From Candidatus Gastranaerophilales bacterium (GTDB taxonomy: Bacteria > Cyanobacteriota > Vampirovibrionia > Gastranaerophilales > Gastranaerophilaceae): DNA of 19,252 bases. Positions within the stretch are counted from its first letter, which is position 1. Each line of letters begins with the position of its first letter. Positions 1 through 6,282 of this stretch are shown here, piece after piece. Position numbers and translations under genes: made by a program. The notes under the pieces were generated by a model, which saw only the letters and a list, made by a program, of their open reading frames with translations, did no database searches and was not told the origin of the DNA. The stretch covers positions 1 through 19,252 of the forward strand of contig CAAGEQ010000006.1 of the NCBI GenBank assembly GCA_900768915.1, written 5' to 3'.

Positions 1-236
1 TGTAAAGAAGGTTGTACATGTGGCGACTGCGACAAATGCAAAGCAACAAAATGCGATTGTTGTAAAGAAGGTTGTACATGTGGCGACTGCGACAAATGCA
101 AAGCAACAAAATGCAATTGTTGTAAAGAAGGTTGTACATGTGGCGACTGCGACAAATGCAAAGCAACAAAATGCGATTGTTGTAAAGAAGGTTGTACATG
201 TGGCGACTGTGACAAATGCAAAGCAACATGCGATGA
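1..236 (+). repeat. 60-bp tandem repeat, about 3.9 visible copies
   Basis: Units begin at 1, 61, 121 and 181. Units 1 and 3 are identical, unit 2 differs by one base (CGAT to CAAT), and unit 4 has a synonymous change plus a 3-bp loss. The unit length is a multiple of three, so changes in copy number keep the cysteine-rich frame. The array runs off the left edge, so total copy number is unknown. Confidence 0.95.
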
Positions 237-300
237 CAACAAATGTACATCTGAACAAAAATGTACAAAGAAAGGTTGTAAAGCAAAAAAATCTAAATAA
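1..300 (+). CDS. Metallothionein-like cysteine-rich repeat protein (5' truncated)
   Basis: Reading frame 1 is open from the window edge to TAA at 298-300, giving 99 visible residues with about 30 cysteines. It is built from three full copies of the 20-residue unit CKEGCTCGDCDKCKATKCDC, a fourth divergent copy and a lysine-rich tail ending KAKKSK. CxC, CxxC and adjacent CC pairs, no aromatic residues and no histidine are hallmarks of metallothioneins, which bind Zn, Cu or Cd in the cytoplasm through thiolate clusters. The binding role is inferred. An overlapping frame (20-313) also stays open, but only because the repeat has no stop there; its protein is a meaningless Ala/Val/Lys repeat, whereas frame 1 gives a coherent cysteine pattern and ends just before a terminator. 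The start and any signal peptide lie outside the window, so a larger or secreted repeat protein is possible. Confidence 0.8.
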   Translation, partial: CKEGCTCGDCDKCKATKCDCCKEGCTCGDCDKCKATKCNCCKEGCTCGDCDKCKATKCDCCKEGCTCGDCDKCKATCDDNKCTSEQKCTKKGCKAKKSK

Positions 301-320
301 TTTTTTAGCTTAAGACTTCT

Positions 321-347
321 AGGGTGGTGTAATAACCACCCTTTTTT
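321..347 (+). terminator. Intrinsic terminator after the cysteine-rich gene
   Basis: AGGGTGGT (321-328) pairs perfectly with ACCACCCT (335-342) around a 6-base loop and runs into a T tract (342-347). It lies 21 bases after the stop codon and separates this gene from the next. Confidence 0.9.
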
Positions 348-357
348 AATATTTTAT

Positions 358-386
358 TTGTATATAATTCATTTATAATTTATAAT
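358..386 (+). promoter_or_regulatory. Promoter giving a leaderless mRNA for the YkgJ-like gene
   Basis: TTGTAT (358-363) and consensus TATAAT (381-386) are 17 bases apart. The ATG starts at 393, exactly six bases after the -10 box, where transcription would be expected to begin, and there is no Shine-Dalgarno sequence. Confidence 0.6.
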
Positions 387-392
387 TTAGTC

Positions 393-929
393 ATGCTTAA
401 AAAATATGAAAAATTTTTAAAAGAATTGGATAAAAAGTTAAAAAAATATTTTGATGAACAATCAGAATATATTTGTTGTAAAGAGGGTTGTTCAGGCTGT
501 TGTGAAGTCGGTGATTATCCTTTTACACAATTAGAAATGATGTATCTAATGGAAGGTTTTAAAGCATTACCTAATGATATTAAAATATTAGTTAAAAATA
601 GTTTGATGCAAACTAAGAGTAATAGGGTTTCAACTCATTTATTTTATAAATGTCCTTTTTTAATTAATAATAAATGTAGTGTTTATAAATATCGTGGTAT
701 AACTTGTCGTACCTTTGGTTTGGCATATTTTACAAAAGATAAAATAGTAAAAGTTCCTGAATGTGTTCATCAAAATCTGTGTTATAGTAAAGTATTTAAA
801 GACAATGAATTATTGACTGAACCTGTAAAAGAATGTTTAGGTTTGTTCGATATTGTCGATAGTAAATTAGCAAAGAAATATAAATTGGAATTTGGTCCTA
901 GTCGTTCGTTAATTGATTGGTTTCAATAG
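393..929 (+). CDS. YkgJ-like CxxCxxCC-domain protein (UPF0153 type)
   Basis: This 178-residue cytoplasmic protein has the cysteine pattern of the YkgJ/UPF0153 family, a putative Zn- or Fe-chelating domain also found in flagellin lysine N-methylases. The first cluster is CCKEGCSGCC at residues 28-37, the second is C87-x7-C95, and it is followed by YRGITCRTFG with C105. The order cluster, about 50 residues, CPF, then RGxxCRTFG matches the family. The biochemical role is not established and I infer only metal binding. There is no signal peptide or membrane segment. It follows a terminator and has its own promoter, so it is probably transcribed independently of the cysteine-rich gene. The ATG at 393 appears leaderless. 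It shares the CCKEGC motif and 17 of 18 bases (474-491) with the upstream metallothionein-like repeat. Confidence 0.85.
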   Translation: MLKKYEKFLKELDKKLKKYFDEQSEYICCKEGCSGCCEVGDYPFTQLEMMYLMEGFKALPNDIKILVKNSLMQTKSNRVSTHLFYKCPFLINNKCSVYKYRGITCRTFGLAYFTKDKIVKVPECVHQNLCYSKVFKDNELLTEPVKECLGLFDIVDSKLAKKYKLEFGPSRSLIDWFQ

Positions 930-994
930 GATAAATGGTGAATATACAAATAATCTTTTTTTGTTATTATTGTAATAAATGAAGGTTGTATATT

Positions 995-2146
995 ATGGCA
1001 GATTTTCAAAATGAGTTAAATAAATTAAAAGAGTCTGATACTTACAGACAAATTCCAAATATTTCTGAAAAAGATGGGGAATATGTTGTTATCAATGATG
1101 AGAAATTATTGAATTTATCATCTAATGATTATTTGAATATTAGTACAAATGAAAATCTTGCAAAAGAGTTTATGGAGTATTTTTGTTCTAATCCTCAATG
1201 TCAGTTTTCATCTGCATCTGCAAGATTGTTGAGTGGTACAACTTCTGTTTATCGTGATTTGGAAAAAGTGCTTTCAGAATTGTTTCATAAAGATGCTGCC
1301 TTGATATTCAATACGGGGTATCAATGTAATTTAGGTGTTATTTCTACATTGGCTAGACGTGGTGATGTCGTATTTTCTGATAAATTAAACCATGCAAGTA
1401 TTATTGATGGTATGAAATTATCCGATGCAGATTTCCATAGATATAAACATTTAGATTATGAACATTTAGAAACTTTATTAGAAAAATATAGAGATAAATA
1501 TGACAAGGCAATTATTGTATCTGAATCAGTTTTCAGTATGGATGGTGATACTGCAGATATTAAAAAACTTGTTGAATTGAAGAAAAAATATAATGCAATT
1601 TTGATGATTGATGAAGCACATGCATTTTGTTCTATTGATGACCATCTTGCAGGTATGTCAGATAGGAACCCTGAGGTCGATATAATAACTGCGACATTCG
1701 GCAAAGCATTAGGTTCATTTGGAGCGTTTGCTGTTTCTAATAAAACAATTATAAATTATTTGATTAATAAGTCACGTTCATTTATTTTTTCAACCTCTAT
1801 ACCTCCAATCAATATTGCTTGGACAAAATGGTTGTTGACTGAAAAACGTGAGTTCTTATTTGAACAAAAGAAAAAATTGGCAAGATTAATTATTGCAGTG
1901 CATAAATATTTGAAATCAATTGATATAAATACAGTATCTGAATCACAAATTATACCAATAATTTTTGGTGATGATAAAAAAACGGTTGATATAGCAGAAC
2001 AATTAAGGAATATGGGCTATTTTGTGTTACCAATTAGACCTCCAACTGTTCCACCGAATACTTCTCGTTTGAGATTATCATTAACAGCAGATATGGATTT
2101 TGAAGAAGTTAGAACTTTAATAGATTACGTAAAAGATGAAATATAA
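995..2146 (+). CDS. bioF: 8-amino-7-oxononanoate synthase
   Basis: BioF is a PLP enzyme that condenses L-alanine with pimeloyl-ACP (or -CoA) to 8-amino-7-oxononanoate, the first committed step of biotin ring synthesis. The 383-residue length fits the family. Visible fold-type I marks are H133 in LNHAS (stacks on PLP), the SVFSMDGD segment near 178-185, DEAHA at 206-210 (D206 to the PLP nitrogen) and the PLP lysine K237 in TFGKALGSFGA. An in-frame TTG at 986 is possible, but the ATG at 995 has GAAGG (981-985) at good spacing. The stretch after DEAHA reads FCSID rather than the common TGVFG. That alone would leave another alpha-oxoamine synthase possible, but the downstream bioG and bioC make BioF the best call. 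It overlaps bioG by 11 bases. Confidence 0.92.
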   Translation: MADFQNELNKLKESDTYRQIPNISEKDGEYVVINDEKLLNLSSNDYLNISTNENLAKEFMEYFCSNPQCQFSSASARLLSGTTSVYRDLEKVLSELFHKDAALIFNTGYQCNLGVISTLARRGDVVFSDKLNHASIIDGMKLSDADFHRYKHLDYEHLETLLEKYRDKYDKAIIVSESVFSMDGDTADIKKLVELKKKYNAILMIDEAHAFCSIDDHLAGMSDRNPEVDIITATFGKALGSFGAFAVSNKTIINYLINKSRSFIFSTSIPPINIAWTKWLLTEKREFLFEQKKKLARLIIAVHKYLKSIDINTVSESQIIPIIFGDDKKTVDIAEQLRNMGYFVLPIRPPTVPPNTSRLRLSLTADMDFEEVRTLIDYVKDEI

Positions 2147-2744
2147 ATGGTTACAACATAAAGGTTCGCAAGAATTAGTTATATTTTTTAATGGCTGGGG
2201 CATGGATGATTATATCGTGTCTTCTCTTGTGTGTGGCGATTATGATGTAGTAGTTTTTTATGATTATAATAATTTGGATTTTGATGTAGATTTGAGTATG
2301 TATGTTAAAAAACATATAGTTGCGTGGTCTATGGGTGTTATGATTGCAGATATGTTTGAATTTGACAATGTTGTATCAGCGACTGCAATTTGTGGTACAC
2401 CAAAAGCAATTGATGATATGTATGGTATTCCTGAAAAAATATATAATCTGACAGTTAAAGGTTTTAGTGAACTTTCTGCAAAGAAGTTTATGAAACGAAT
2501 GTTTATTGAAACTCCTAAAATCGAAAAATTTTCTGATAGAACTTTTGAAAGTCAAAAATCTGAATTAATTAAAATGTTGGATTATAAACCTCTTGGTAAA
2601 ATAAATTATACTAGAGCGATTGTTGCTGATAGCGATAAAATTATTCCTACTGCAAATCAACTTAATTATTGGGGAAATGCTGAAGTTGTTAATTCAGGTC
2701 ATTGTCCATTTGAATTATTTAAAAGTTGGGAAGAGTTGTTATGA
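2136..2744 (+). CDS. bioG: Pimeloyl-ACP methyl ester esterase, BioG type
   Basis: BioG hydrolyses the methyl ester of pimeloyl-ACP, ending the fatty-acid-like elongation started by BioC, and replaces BioH in many lineages. The 202-residue protein is a compact alpha/beta hydrolase. FFNGWGMD at residues 17-24 is typical of the BioG (DUF452) family, the nucleophile is S65 in AWSMGV, an acidic residue is D165 or D167 in VADSDK, and the catalytic histidine is H189 in SGHCPFE. The ATG at 2136 lies inside the end of bioF, and its TGA shares bases with the bioC ATG (ATGA), indicating translational coupling. In some Bacteroidetes BioG and BioC are one fused protein; here they are separate but adjacent. 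Confidence 0.9.
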   Translation: MKYKWLQHKGSQELVIFFNGWGMDDYIVSSLVCGDYDVVVFYDYNNLDFDVDLSMYVKKHIVAWSMGVMIADMFEFDNVVSATAICGTPKAIDDMYGIPEKIYNLTVKGFSELSAKKFMKRMFIETPKIEKFSDRTFESQKSELIKMLDYKPLGKINYTRAIVADSDKIIPTANQLNYWGNAEVVNSGHCPFELFKSWEELL

Positions 2745-3466
2745 TTAAAAGTTTGATAAAACAACGTTTTTCTAAAAGTTTAAAATCGTATAATAAATGT
2801 GCAATTGTTCAAAAACAAATGGCACATAACTTGTTTGATATGATAGAAAATAATTCATATAATAACATTCTTGAATTAGGCTGTGGTACAGGTTTTGTTA
2901 CAAGATTGGTAAATGATAATATTGAATATAATTGTTATGATGTAATTGATATTGTTGAAAATTGTGAAGAATATATTAAAAAGATTTCACCTAGAATAAA
3001 TTTTATTAATACTGATATAGAAAAATTTGTGCCGGAGCGAAAATACAATTTGATTATTTCAAATGCAGTTTTGCAATGGTTGGAAAATTTCCCAAAATTT
3101 ATTAATAGATTAAAAATGAATCTTTCTGAAAACGGTATTCTGGTTTTTACTATGTTTGGAAACGAAAATTATATTCAATTAAAAGAAATGCTTCAAAATA
3201 ATATTCAATATTATTCGGTTGAAGAATTAAAGGAATTGTTTAAAGATTATGAGATTTTAAAAATTGTTGAAGATAAGAATGTATTAACATTTAATAATCC
3301 AAAAGAAGTTTTACATCATATAAAAGATACTGGTGTAAATGCTATAAATAATGAATCTTGGACAAAGGGAAAATTAAAAGAATTCGAAATGAATTATCCT
3401 AAACAGGAGAATGGTTGTGTTGAATTAACATACAATCCAATTTATGTTGTGTTGAAGAATAATTAA
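2741..3466 (+). CDS. bioC: Malonyl-ACP O-methyltransferase
   Basis: BioC methylates the free carboxyl of malonyl-ACP with S-adenosylmethionine so that fatty acid synthesis can extend it to pimeloyl-ACP methyl ester. The 241-residue protein opens with IKQRFSKSLKSYNKCAIVQ, the usual BioC N-terminus, then the SAM motif ELGCGTG at 45-51 and a motif IV segment IISNAVLQWLENF. An in-frame TTG at 2726 exists, but the ATG at 2741 overlaps the bioG stop as ATGA and has GGGAAGAG upstream. The 3' end overlaps the convergent rnhB: the two stop codons are on opposite strands of the same TTAA. No bioA, bioD or bioB lies in the window, so only the early half of the pathway is seen here. Confidence 0.9.
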   Translation: MIKSLIKQRFSKSLKSYNKCAIVQKQMAHNLFDMIENNSYNNILELGCGTGFVTRLVNDNIEYNCYDVIDIVENCEEYIKKISPRINFINTDIEKFVPERKYNLIISNAVLQWLENFPKFINRLKMNLSENGILVFTMFGNENYIQLKEMLQNNIQYYSVEELKELFKDYEILKIVEDKNVLTFNNPKEVLHHIKDTGVNAINNESWTKGKLKEFEMNYPKQENGCVELTYNPIYVVLKNN

Positions 3467-4122
3467 AATAGGGTTAATTGTTTTTCAAAATGTTTTTTTA
3501 AGAAAGATTTACGATGATATTTTGTTAAACCGTATTTATCAATTGCATCAAGATGTGCTTTGGTTAGGTAGCCAGCATTGTTTTTCCATAAATATTGTGG
3601 GAATTCCTTATCTAACTCTTGCATATACCTATCACGTGTAACTTTTGCTAAAATGCTTGCAGCAGCAATTGATGCTGATTTTCCATCTCCTTTAATGATA
3701 AACTGTTGAGGATATGTGAAGTTTTTAATGAATCTATTTCCGTCAACAAGCACAATAAGGTCATCTTGTTTTTTTATTTGTGAAATAACACTTTCGCACG
3801 CAAGTTTCATTGCTTTTAAAGAACAGTTCAAAATATTATATTTTTCAATTTCATCAACTTCAATACAAATAGTTTCATTTATTGTTTCATTTTTAATAAA
3901 ATTATATAAATATTCTCTTTTTTTTGCAGATAATTGTTTTGAGTCATTGAGAATGTTTAATTCCTCTAATAGTGTTGGTGTAATATTATTGAAATATACA
4001 GCACTAGCAAATACTCCACCTGCAGCTGGACCTCTTCCTGCTTCATCTGTTCCAATGACTAGTTTATTAAATTCTTTATCAAATTCAAATAATTTGCCTG
4101 ATGCTTTTATCTCTTTTGTCAT
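3463..4122 (-). CDS. rnhB: Ribonuclease HII
   Basis: RNase HII cleaves the RNA strand of RNA-DNA hybrids and removes single ribonucleotides misincorporated in DNA. The 219-residue length is normal. Metal-binding D26 and E27 lie in GTDEAGRGP, the conserved DSKQLS is at 60-65, D127 is in LVDGN, and KGDGKSASIAAASILAKVTRDRYM (starting near residue 144) is the family's C-terminal catalytic segment. It lies 25 bases downstream of cca on the same strand, so read-through from cca is possible. It also has its own extended -10 box six bases before the ATG and no ribosome binding site. Confidence 0.95.
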   Translation of the reverse strand: MTKEIKASGKLFEFDKEFNKLVIGTDEAGRGPAAGGVFASAVYFNNITPTLLEELNILNDSKQLSAKKREYLYNFIKNETINETICIEVDEIEKYNILNCSLKAMKLACESVISQIKKQDDLIVLVDGNRFIKNFTYPQQFIIKGDGKSASIAAASILAKVTRDRYMQELDKEFPQYLWKNNAGYLTKAHLDAIDKYGLTKYHRKSFLKKHFEKQLTLF

Positions 4123-4128
4123 AAATAA

Positions 4129-4137
4129 ATTTTAGCA
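4129..4137 (-). promoter_or_regulatory. Extended -10 promoter, leaderless rnhB start
   Basis: On the minus strand TGCTAAAAT (an extended -10 of the form TGnTAnnnT) is followed by exactly six bases and the rnhB ATG. No Shine-Dalgarno sequence and no good -35 are seen. Confidence 0.6.
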
Positions 4138-4147
4138 TAACCATTAA

Positions 4148-5254
4148 TTATTTTTTATTTTTGAAAAATTCTTTTGCAAGTTCTATTTCATCACATTTAT
4201 TAAGAGTAGGATTATCGAGTTTTTCTTTTAATATGTATTCAAAACATTCTGAATATTTTTGTGATGGTTTAATATTTAATTTCATTAAATCGTTACCATT
4301 GATATCTATTTTTATATCTTGTATTTGAAAATATTCTAATCCGAGTTTTGAATTAGTCATAATCGTATATAAGAGAATACTTTCTTTTTCTTTATTTTTA
4401 AATGTTTTGTGTATTGTGTACTTATCATTTTTAATATTTGTGTTTATTAGAATTTTATAATCATTGATAATTTTAGATTCCAGTTTTGTTAATGGAATCT
4501 TTTCTAAATTTATCCAACCTAAATATACCAACCAAGTATTTTTTACTGGATATTTATTGATAAGTTTTTCTATATTATAGTTTGGTGGAGTTAAGTTTTT
4601 TTCTGACAATAACTTATAAATATTATCAGAAAAGAATTTTTCAAATGCTTGTTGACTATTTAAATTAAAAGTTTCAATGAGTTCTTTTTTTAGTCGTTTA
4701 TAACTCATATCATAATTAACATTGTTTAAGTATTCGTCTTGTAATTCTTTTGTGTGCTCGTCTAAAGTCAGATTAAAACGTACAGAAAATTTAAGACCTC
4801 TTAATATTCTTGTCGGATCATCAATGAAACTATTGTCGTGCAATACACGCAAGGTCTTGTTTTCTAAATCTTGTAAACCGCCAGTGTAGTCGATGATTTC
4901 ATTTGTCTTAAGAGATTTTGCTAGAGCATTGATTGTAAAATCTCGTCTAAGAACATCTTTTTTTAAATCACAGCCAATATCAGAAACTATTGGAAGGTGT
5001 CCTTTTTTTTCATAGATTTCATCTCTTGTTGATGCAAAATCTATTTCTTGGTTATCAATAATCATTTTAACGGTACAAAAAGCATCATTTATTTGTTTTA
5101 TAGTACCAATACCTTGTTGTTCTAGTTTTTTACAGAATTCAATAACGTTACCTTGATATGTAATATCTGTATCAAAACTTTTTTTGCCTAAGATTTCATC
5201 TCTGACAATACCGCCAATGTAATAAAGTTTCTCATTGTTAAGTAAAGAATTCAT
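4148..5254 (-). CDS. cca: CCA tRNA nucleotidyltransferase (class II poly(A) polymerase family)
   Basis: This enzyme adds or repairs the 3' CCA of tRNAs without a template. The 368-residue protein has the class II nucleotidyltransferase head: GGIVRDEILG near residues 14-23, the catalytic DxD pair D28 and D30 in FDTDIT, RRDFTINALA (flexible loop and nucleobase-binding region), DYTGGLQDLENKTLRVL, and the DDPTRILRGLKFSVRF neck motif. The C-terminal half is divergent and rich in Asn and Lys. In Cyanobacteria and some other lineages CCA and A addition are split between paralogues, so an A-adding or poly(A) polymerase role cannot be excluded from sequence alone. It is probably leaderless and leads into rnhB. 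Confidence 0.88.
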   Translation of the reverse strand: MNSLLNNEKLYYIGGIVRDEILGKKSFDTDITYQGNVIEFCKKLEQQGIGTIKQINDAFCTVKMIIDNQEIDFASTRDEIYEKKGHLPIVSDIGCDLKKDVLRRDFTINALAKSLKTNEIIDYTGGLQDLENKTLRVLHDNSFIDDPTRILRGLKFSVRFNLTLDEHTKELQDEYLNNVNYDMSYKRLKKELIETFNLNSQQAFEKFFSDNIYKLLSEKNLTPPNYNIEKLINKYPVKNTWLVYLGWINLEKIPLTKLESKIINDYKILINTNIKNDKYTIHKTFKNKEKESILLYTIMTNSKLGLEYFQIQDIKIDINGNDLMKLNIKPSQKYSECFEYILKEKLDNPTLNKCDEIELAKEFFKNKK

Positions 5255-5260
5255 AAATTA

Positions 5261-5269
5261 ATTTTATCA
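5261..5269 (-). promoter_or_regulatory. Extended -10 promoter, leaderless cca start
   Basis: On the minus strand TGATAAAAT is followed by six bases and the cca ATG, with no Shine-Dalgarno sequence. The arrangement is nearly identical to that before rnhB. Confidence 0.6.
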
Positions 5270-5292
5270 TATATGCGAAGAAATAAAACTTG

Positions 5293-5580
5293 TTATTTCG
5301 TTTTTTTAGCAAGATTGTGGAATTGCTTCATAGAATCAGCAGCGATTTTGTTTTGTAATTCAACAATTTTGATGCTATCACGAATTCTTTGTTCACCCAT
5401 TTCGTAAGACCATTGCATCATTTTACTATGGTCAACAGAAGATTGATGTGTGGTTGTAGAACATCTATTCATACAGGTCATAACAAGCATTGCTCCAAAC
5501 ATAATATGACCAGGGCGAACTTTCTTCGCAACTGATAAGGCTTTTTTACTACACTTTGCTACTGTTGGATTAATTCTCAT
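5293..5580 (-). CDS. Small protein of unknown function with a short hydrophobic stretch
   Basis: I do not recognise a family. The 95-residue product has a basic N-terminus (KCSKKALSVAKKVRPGH), a short hydrophobic stretch IMFGAMLVMTCM around residues 26-37 followed by NRCSTTT, then a polar, probably helical C-terminal half ending NLAKKTK. The hydrophobic part is short for a membrane span, and the MNRC sequence is not a convincing lipobox. A TATAAA box lies 14 bases before ATG and an ATGCAT inverted repeat sits where a -35 would be. No ribosome binding site is visible. A terminator hairpin separates it from the upstream small gene on the same strand. Codon use looks like that of its neighbours. 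Confidence 0.6.
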   Translation of the reverse strand: MRINPTVAKCSKKALSVAKKVRPGHIMFGAMLVMTCMNRCSTTTHQSSVDHSKMMQWSYEMGEQRIRDSIKIVELQNKIAADSMKQFHNLAKKTK

Positions 5581-5594
5581 AATTGTTTGGTTTC

Positions 5595-5630
5595 TTTATA
5601 CTTAGTTGTCTTTCATGCATAATAATGCAT
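5595..5630 (-). promoter_or_regulatory. Possible promoter with ATGCAT inverted repeat
   Basis: On the minus strand TATAAA (5600-5595) lies 14 bases before the ATG of the 95-residue gene. ATGCAT-AATA-ATGCAT (5615-5630) occupies the -35 region and could be an operator. No consensus -35 is present. Confidence 0.35.
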
Positions 5631-5633
5631 CTA

Positions 5634-5697
5634 AATAAAAAATTTGCTATATATTTTTTATCAATGTTAAATAAATTAACAAAAAATATATAGCAGA
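5634..5697 (-). terminator. Long hairpin with T tract between two small genes
   Basis: GCTATATATTTTTT (5646-5659) pairs perfectly with AAAAAATATATAGC (5681-5694), extended by outer pairs to about 5643/5697. A nested GTTAA/TTAAC stem (5666-5670 with 5676-5680) sits in the loop. On the minus strand a TTTTTTATTT tract follows, as expected for an intrinsic terminator of the 5779-6048 gene. Confidence 0.7.
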
Positions 5698-5768
5698 AAA
5701 AACTCTCTAGACTTAATAAACACTAACCTTTAAACGACAGACACATGAAAAATCCAATCACAAAAGAT

Positions 5769-5801
5769 AACACATTAATTATGCAAGATAATTAACGTGT
5801 T
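5769..5801 (-). terminator. Hairpin overlapping the stop codon
   Basis: Bases 5769-5782 pair with 5788-5801 at 13 of 14 positions (one A/C mismatch), with a 5-base loop. The stem includes the TAA of the small gene. No T tract follows directly, so it may protect the mRNA end or act with the next hairpin rather than terminate alone. Confidence 0.5.
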
Positions 5802-6048
5802 TTGCTTCGTTTTTCATTTTTGCTTCTGAGTGTTTCTTCCAAGCAGAAGCAACTTGATACATAAATTGTGCTTTTGTATTTATAGCATCATTTTTCATAT
5901 CCTGTTGATGTAAAGCATTAAAATTTGTTTCGCCAACACCGGCATTTCTAATGCCACTAAGCATTGCATTACGAGATTGAATCATTGCCATGCCAGCTCT
6001 GTGTTGTGCATTTATAGCTTGAAAACTTGCAATCGCTGAAACTAACAT
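5779..6048 (-). CDS. Small protein of unknown function (89 aa)
   Basis: I do not recognise a family. The product is rich in Ala, Met, Asn and Gln, has a single Trp and no Cys, and looks mostly helical. The first 20 residues (MLVSAIASFQAINAQHRAGM) are mildly hydrophobic but lack the basic start of a classical signal peptide. The gene is well supported: GAAGG lies eight bases before ATG, and upstream is a strong promoter with TTGCAA and an extended -10, 17 bases apart. Two hairpins follow the coding region. The strong expression signals and compact size suggest an abundant small protein, but no function can be assigned. Confidence 0.65.
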   Translation of the reverse strand: MLVSAIASFQAINAQHRAGMAMIQSRNAMLSGIRNAGVGETNFNALHQQDMKNDAINTKAQFMYQVASAWKKHSEAKMKNEAKHVNYLA

Positions 6049-6085
6049 CTAACATCCTTCACTAATAATATTTCTTCGCAAGGTC

Positions 6086-6114
6086 ATTGTATCATAATAA
6101 TTGAAATTTTGCAA
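6086..6114 (-). promoter_or_regulatory. Promoter of the 89-aa gene
   Basis: On the minus strand TTGCAA (6114-6109) and TACAAT (6091-6086) are separated by 17 bases, and TGA directly before the -10 makes it an extended -10. It is the best-formed promoter in the left half. Confidence 0.7.
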
Positions 6115-6243
6115 CTATCTATTTGTCGAAGTACAGTCATGGTGATTATTTAAATAGAATTTTGAAAATTTCTTGTTTAGTATTAGAATATTTTGATTTT
6201 TCCTTATTACCCAATATGATAATTTTAAAATTGCCTATGTTCG

Positions 6244-6252
6244 TGATACTAT
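6244..6252 (+). promoter_or_regulatory. Possible extended -10 promoter of secA
   Basis: TGATACTAT fits TGnTAnnnT, and TTTAAA (6224-6229) lies 17 bases upstream as a weak -35. It would give a leader of about 24 bases containing AAGAGGA. Confidence 0.4.
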
Positions 6253-6282
6253 ATTTAATAGTGATAAGAGGATTAAAAAGAT

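Noticed and set aside
20..313. Open frame of Ala/Val/Lys/Gln repeats over the 60-bp array
   Set aside because: It is a shadow of the true frame 1 gene. Only frame 1 gives the coherent metallothionein-like cysteine pattern and ends before the terminator.
3716..4135. 139-residue plus-strand open frame opposite rnhB
   Set aside because: Antisense shadow of a clear RNase HII gene with all catalytic motifs.
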